A stretch of DNA of 64,000 nt from Asparagopsis taxiformis (lineage: Eukaryota > Rhodophyta > Florideophyceae > Bonnemaisoniales > Bonnemaisoniaceae), in the NCBI GenBank assembly GCA_030407315.1, contig JALQPE010002454.1:124001-188000 (forward strand), in the 5' to 3' direction. Both the position numbers and the translations under genes were made by a program. The first letter of the stretch is position 1. The number at the start of each line of letters is the position of its first letter. Shown here piece by piece: positions 60,224 through 64,000 of the stretch. The notes beneath the pieces were generated by a model. The model was not told the DNA's origin, made no database searches, and was given only the letters and a program-made list of their open reading frames with translations.

Positions 60224-61867
60224 TCAAAAGTCATCAAAGGGATTCGTTGAAGCCGCACCCGTTGCCGCACCGGTTGCAAACGGGTTGGCAGCAGCAGGAG
60301 CACCAGCTGCCATTCCGCCCCCATTCATGCCGCTATTACCACCCATTTGCCCATTCAAGCCACCTGCCATTCCACCGTTCATACCTCCAGCCATGCCGCC
60401 ATTCATACCCATGCCCATTCCATTACCCATGCCCATGGAGGGCGGGTTGTCACTGATATTAATCGTTTGGATTGGACCCAGCGAGTTCATGACGTCATCA
60501 TCGGCCGCACTTGCGCCTGCGCCGCCGCCAAATTCTGCTGAAGGTGGGGCTGGTAGGGCAAGAGGGGCATTACGTTGTGCACCAGACATATCACCCATTC
60601 CTGGTTGCATGCCACCCATGCCGAGTCCCATACCCCCCATTCCATTATTCATACCTGTACCCATACCACCAGCCATTCCCCCTCCCATACCACCAGCCAT
60701 TCCCCCTCCCATACCACCACCCATACCTCCTCCCATACCAGCCCCCATGCCTCCCTGCATCATTTGGGCAGCCATAGCCGGGGGCATGAGGCCTTGCGGC
60801 GTCATTACCTGAGGTCCCATTGGAGTTTGAATAACATTACCAAATCCGCCCATGGGCATTCCAGTTGAGCTAGAGGCCGAAGTATTGTTCTGTTGGATGA
60901 GATCATCAATGGAACCGGCAAAGGCAGGCTTTGTGGCTTTACCCTTCTTCTTGTCCTTCTTTTTATCCGCTTTCTTGCCCTTCTTTTTCGACGATTTCTT
61001 CGTACGACGCCTGTCATCTTCTGAATCTTCATCCGATTCTTCTGATTCATCTTCTGTTTCTTCCTCAGAGTCATCATCCTCATCATCATACTTTGATCGA
61101 CGAGAAGACTTCTTCTTGGACTTTTTCTTGTCATCACGACGTCTGCGATAATCATCTTCTTCGTCATCATCGTCATCACTGTACCTGGCCGGTCTTCTGC
61201 GGCGGTCATCACGGTAGTCTACATCTCTGTCACGACGACGATCAATATCGTATCCACGATCACGATCACGATCGCCTCTGCTAGGTCTTGAAGGAGGGTA
61301 ATAGGCATCATTGCGACCGCGGCGCACATCTCTGTCCAGAGAACGGTCACGATATCTATCACGAGATCTGTCTCTTTCCCTGTCTCTATCCCTGTCCCTT
61401 TCTCTATCCCTTTCTCTGTCTCTTACAGGTTCCCTTTCTCTATCCCTCCCCTGGTCGCGACGAGGTGGGGGACGGGCAGTGAAGTTCTTGGAAGCCCAAC
61501 TTCCGTCATATTTGAGCCAAATAAACTCACGAATTCTCTCGGTGTCCCCGGGCTCCGGTTCAGGGTAGTCGCGAGGTGACCAACGAGCCATCCAACGCTT
61601 ACGAGCGAGCTCATTTCCACGATCCTCCATGCGATAGGCATCATCCATGGAGAATGTGGCGGTGTCAAGGTTGCGAACTCCCTTGCGGTTGGCATCGCGG
61701 TGAATGTTTGCACACGTTGCGCAAACAAATGTTCCGAGGGAGAGCACAATGTGGTTGGGATTAGGCTCATTACAGTCTGCGCAATAGCGATTTGCGGAAC
61801 TACGAGCAAGGGCACGTAGCTTTCGCTCGGCGTCTTCAGCCTCGCGGGCGGACACGCGTCGTGCCAT
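60224..61867 (-). CDS. AGFG/AGD14-like ArfGAP with RD/RE and Met-Gly repeat tail
   Basis: 547 aa from the ATG at 61867. ArfGAP zinc finger CADC-x16-CATC near residue 29 with IHR after it, then RMEDRGNELARKRWMARWSP, close to the AGFG/HRB and AGD14 group. The middle (about 130-310) is an RD/RE/RS-like tract followed by Lys-rich acidic runs, like nuclear RNA-binding proteins. The C-terminal half has Met-Gly-Gly tandem repeats (about 380-440) and NPF motifs (NPFATGA, NPFDDF), which bind EH domains. Activity on Arf is inferred; a role in RNA export or endocytosis is possible as for AGFG1. Confidence 0.85.
   Translation of the reverse strand: MARRVSAREAEDAERKLRALARSSANRYCADCNEPNPNHIVLSLGTFVCATCANIHRDANRKGVRNLDTATFSMDDAYRMEDRGNELARKRWMARWSPRDYPEPEPGDTERIREFIWLKYDGSWASKNFTARPPPRRDQGRDREREPVRDRERDRERDRDRDRERDRSRDRYRDRSLDRDVRRGRNDAYYPPSRPSRGDRDRDRGYDIDRRRDRDVDYRDDRRRRPARYSDDDDDEEDDYRRRRDDKKKSKKKSSRRSKYDDEDDDSEEETEDESEESDEDSEDDRRRTKKSSKKKGKKADKKKDKKKGKATKPAFAGSIDDLIQQNNTSASSSTGMPMGGFGNVIQTPMGPQVMTPQGLMPPAMAAQMMQGGMGAGMGGGMGGGMGGGMAGGMGGGMAGGMGTGMNNGMGGMGLGMGGMQPGMGDMSGAQRNAPLALPAPPSAEFGGGAGASAADDDVMNSLGPIQTINISDNPPSMGMGNGMGMGMNGGMAGGMNGGMAGGLNGQMGGNSGMNGGGMAAGAPAAANPFATGAATGAASTNPFDDF
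60650..60746 (-). repeat. Tandem 12-24 nt repeats coding Met-Gly-Gly
   Basis: Within the ArfGAP gene. On the plus strand the unit reads like cataccaccagccattccccctcc, encoding GGGMAGGM/GGGMGGGM on the minus strand. It may be length-polymorphic. Confidence 0.75.
61370..61446 (-). repeat. Degenerate tandem repeats coding RDRERD
   Basis: Within the ArfGAP gene. Six-to-twelve-nt pyrimidine units (tctctatccctgtccctttc on the plus strand) encode alternating Arg-Asp/Arg-Glu pairs. Confidence 0.75.
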
Positions 61868-62358
61868 GTCCAAGCAGAGAAACGGCAGATGGACGCCGGT
61901 TCAGATTAGCAATTGGGAGGGTTGCAACAAGACTCACGCGGCTTGCGTAACTGATTGCAAATGTTGGCGAGTGATGCGTTGAAGCGACTTGTGAGGTCGA
62001 CTGATGCATATATTGAAGCTGGTGAGCAAGCGAGTAGTGCACACGCTAAGCAAGTCAATTAAGTGTTCACTCTGTAAGCATTACTGTAAGCTTGGACGTG
62101 CAGTGGAGGGCGAGTGATGAATATCGATTGAAATTACATAATAGCCACTGATATGATCACTTTGTTCTGCAGCCGAAATTCAAGTGAAATCATCTCGCAA
62201 TCGAGTCCTGTTGCCAACCAAACTCACCATTAGATTTATTTCGGATTATTGATCTCAACTGCTTTTGTCAACATCCCCTTGTCAACACTCGCACTCGCCT
62301 CCCTCTCTCTCCATCTCCGTTACTGGATCGTACATTTTTGATACAAGTCTCCACACTT
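61868..62358. promoter_or_regulatory. Divergent ArfGAP/PRP16 promoter region
   Basis: 491 bp between divergent genes. AT-rich from 62080 to 62260. No recognised gene or RNA. Confidence 0.35.
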
Positions 62359-64000
62359 ATGAAGCAACAATCACAGCAGTCATCTGCTTCTGCCTCGCAA
62401 CCACAAACAGCACCAGATGAACCATCGCCACCCAATTCAGCGCCAATCTTTAATGTACGCAGACGTGAAAAACCCACCAAGCGCAGAAGAACAGCCCGTC
62501 AAACATTTGACCAAACCGACAGCACCCCTTTACCCAAGCCCCCTCCAAATCCTTCATCTTTATCGCTCAGCAAAAAAAACCCTGTTGCGCCACCACAACC
62601 CCTCGAATTTCCGAAACCCTCTCATCAATCAGACCGTCTCTCGAAACTTTCACCCAAACGCCCGCCTCAAGCTCCCCAGTCACCTCCAAAACACCCCAAA
62701 CATGACGCAGATTACGCTGCATACGAAGCAGCACAGGAGGCGTCTGATCGCGCATGGTATCTCGCAGAGGAGAATACCCCACTCGTAGCGACTCAAGAAA
62801 CTGACGTCGCTGCCCGACAATCCAAACGACTTACCGCGCGTGCTCTGTCGAAACAAAATGATGCCGCACGCTGGGAAGATGTTCAATTACGCTCTGCATT
62901 GTACGGACAGTCACGGCCGGTTTCCGATGTGACAGACGAAGATGGGCCGCGAGTCGCGTTGATTGTACGTGAGGTAACCCCCCAATTCCTGCATGGAAGC
63001 TCTGTTCAGACGGATGGAAATGCCGTTATTGGCTCGGAAGTCGTTTGGCCTGTCAAAGATGTCACGAGTGATATGGCAGTTTTGGCCCGTAAGGGCTCTC
63101 AGACTGTAACACAGTATCGCGAGACGAGGGAGCGCGGTCGCGAGCGAGTCAAATATTGGGAGTTGGGTGAAGCGGCTGGTGCAAAGGTCGTGGAGGATGC
63201 AGAGCGTGAGAAGGAGCGCGTTGCAATCCAGGAGGCTGCAGAGCGAGGGGAAGAGGACTGGAGGAAGGGGATGAAGTTTTCTAATGTTTTGAAGAAGAGG
63301 GAAAGGGATGCTGATACAGTTTCGGATGTACGGCGTTCGCTACCGGTTTATTCAGTGAAAAGAGAGTTGATGGCGTTAATTAGAGAACATCAGATATGCG
63401 TAGTCGTGGGAGAAACCGGTTCTGGAAAAACTACACAGTTGACACAGTATCTGCACGAGGAAGGGTACACGCGATTTGGAATGATTGGTTGTACTCAGCC
63501 TCGCCGGGTTGCCGCCGTTTCAGTTGCTCAGCGTGTGGTTGAAGAATTTGAAGGTGGTAGTGAATTGGGGAAGCAGGTGGGTTACACTATTCGTTTTGAA
63601 GATGCAACGAGTAGCGATACTGTGATTAAGTACATGACGGATGGTATTTTGTTGCGGGAGAGCTTGAGCGATCCAGAATTGGATCGGTACTCTGTTGTTA
63701 TCATGGATGAGGCACATGAGCGCAGTTTAAATACCGACGTTTTATTTGGGGTGCTGCGGAACGTAGTCAGGATTCGTCGCGATTTGAAGATCATTATAAC
63801 GAGTGCAACCCTTAACGCAGAAAAGTTTGCCAACTTTTTTGGAGGTGCACCGGTGTTTACAATTCCCGGGCGGACATATCCTGTGGACACATTTTTCTCA
63901 AAGACACCAACAGAGGACTATGTAGATTCCGCTGTTTGGCAAATTGTGCAAATACACATTCAGGCGCCGTTACCAGGAGATATCCTGGTCTTCATGACTG
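62359..64000 (+). CDS. PRP16: PRP16/DHX38 DEAH-box splicing helicase (3' end beyond the window)
   Basis: 547 codons seen from the ATG at 62359 to the window edge; the gene continues beyond. The N-terminal about 330 residues are disordered and charged, including a SDRAWYLAEEN block resembling the DHX38 RRWY..DE motif. The helicase core starts around residue 345: VVGETGSGKTTQLTQYLHEEG (I), QPRRVAAVSVAQRV (Ia), DGILLRE (Ib), DEAH (II), and TSATL (III), followed by PGRTYPVD and ILVFMTG. The CTQPRRVAA and SKTPTEDYVDSAV match PRP16 rather than PRP2 or PRP22. It drives the second step of splicing. Confidence 0.93.
   Translation, partial: MKQQSQQSSASASQPQTAPDEPSPPNSAPIFNVRRREKPTKRRRTARQTFDQTDSTPLPKPPPNPSSLSLSKKNPVAPPQPLEFPKPSHQSDRLSKLSPKRPPQAPQSPPKHPKHDADYAAYEAAQEASDRAWYLAEENTPLVATQETDVAARQSKRLTARALSKQNDAARWEDVQLRSALYGQSRPVSDVTDEDGPRVALIVREVTPQFLHGSSVQTDGNAVIGSEVVWPVKDVTSDMAVLARKGSQTVTQYRETRERGRERVKYWELGEAAGAKVVEDAEREKERVAIQEAAERGEEDWRKGMKFSNVLKKRERDADTVSDVRRSLPVYSVKRELMALIREHQICVVVGETGSGKTTQLTQYLHEEGYTRFGMIGCTQPRRVAAVSVAQRVVEEFEGGSELGKQVGYTIRFEDATSSDTVIKYMTDGILLRESLSDPELDRYSVVIMDEAHERSLNTDVLFGVLRNVVRIRRDLKIIITSATLNAEKFANFFGGAPVFTIPGRTYPVDTFFSKTPTEDYVDSAVWQIVQIHIQAPLPGDILVFMT

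Noticed and set aside
1..64000. CRISPR arrays, insertion sequences, retroelement coding regions
   Set aside because: No regular direct repeats with spacers, transposase or reverse transcriptase motifs were found on either strand by eye.

Overview
The window looks like nuclear DNA of a unicellular red alga, or a close relative with a primary plastid. The genes are eukaryotic housekeeping genes (spliceosome, cohesion, mRNA capping and decapping, ubiquitin system, p24 cargo receptor) packed at roughly one per 1.9 kb on both strands. Several products have plastid-type N termini without a secretory signal in front. Two of these begin M-A-F with a small hydrophobic residue next, the phenylalanine-led transit peptide typical of rhodophytes and glaucophytes. 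Introns are few, about 65-230 nt, close to the 5' end, with GTAYGT/GTRAGN donors and often a TACTAAC-like branch site. The species cannot be fixed from the sequence.

Layout: 0.1-10.9 kb holds an HVA22/REEP protein, an unknown protein, ESF1, a Nudix protein, a plastid PNPOx/DUF2470 protein divergent from a PHR2-type photolyase homologue, an AFG2-like AAA ATPase and a DUF3429 protein. 11-23 kb holds a tandem-Tudor protein, an akirin homologue, RPL13A (uL13) with a leader intron, an unknown basic protein, PRP6, AsnRS and the mRNA guanylyltransferase. 23-33 kb holds MAEA/GID9, CAND1 and a tandem pair of glutamine-synthetase-like genes, one lacking most catalytic residues. 33-47 kb has a 1.4 kb gene-free stretch with a thrice-repeated 20-mer, a giant acidic type I membrane protein, a plastid DUF4079 protein, PDS5, a proline-rich protein with a polybasic Cys-Cys motif, and SGTA. 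48-64 kb holds a small spliced membrane protein, an F-box/LysM protein, DCP1, an oxysterol-binding-related protein, PDCD2, a p24 protein, EXO1, a plastid PH-like protein, an AGFG-like ArfGAP and the start of PRP16/DHX38.

There is no operon logic. Functional clustering is weak: two splicing factors (PRP6, PRP16), two mRNA 5'-end factors (guanylyltransferase, DCP1), three ubiquitin-system genes (MAEA, CAND1, F-box) and two or three cohesion/chromatin genes (PDS5, the Tudor protein, akirin) are spread through the window. The strongest candidate for something undescribed is the glutamine-synthetase-like pair, an enzyme beside an apparent pseudoenzyme. After it come the intergenic 20-mer repeats, the acidic membrane protein and the akirin homologue.

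Several genes start in very short first exons (41-57 nt in EXO1 and both glutamine-synthetase-like genes) that plain ORF calling misses. Those were rebuilt by hand and are described in the entries.
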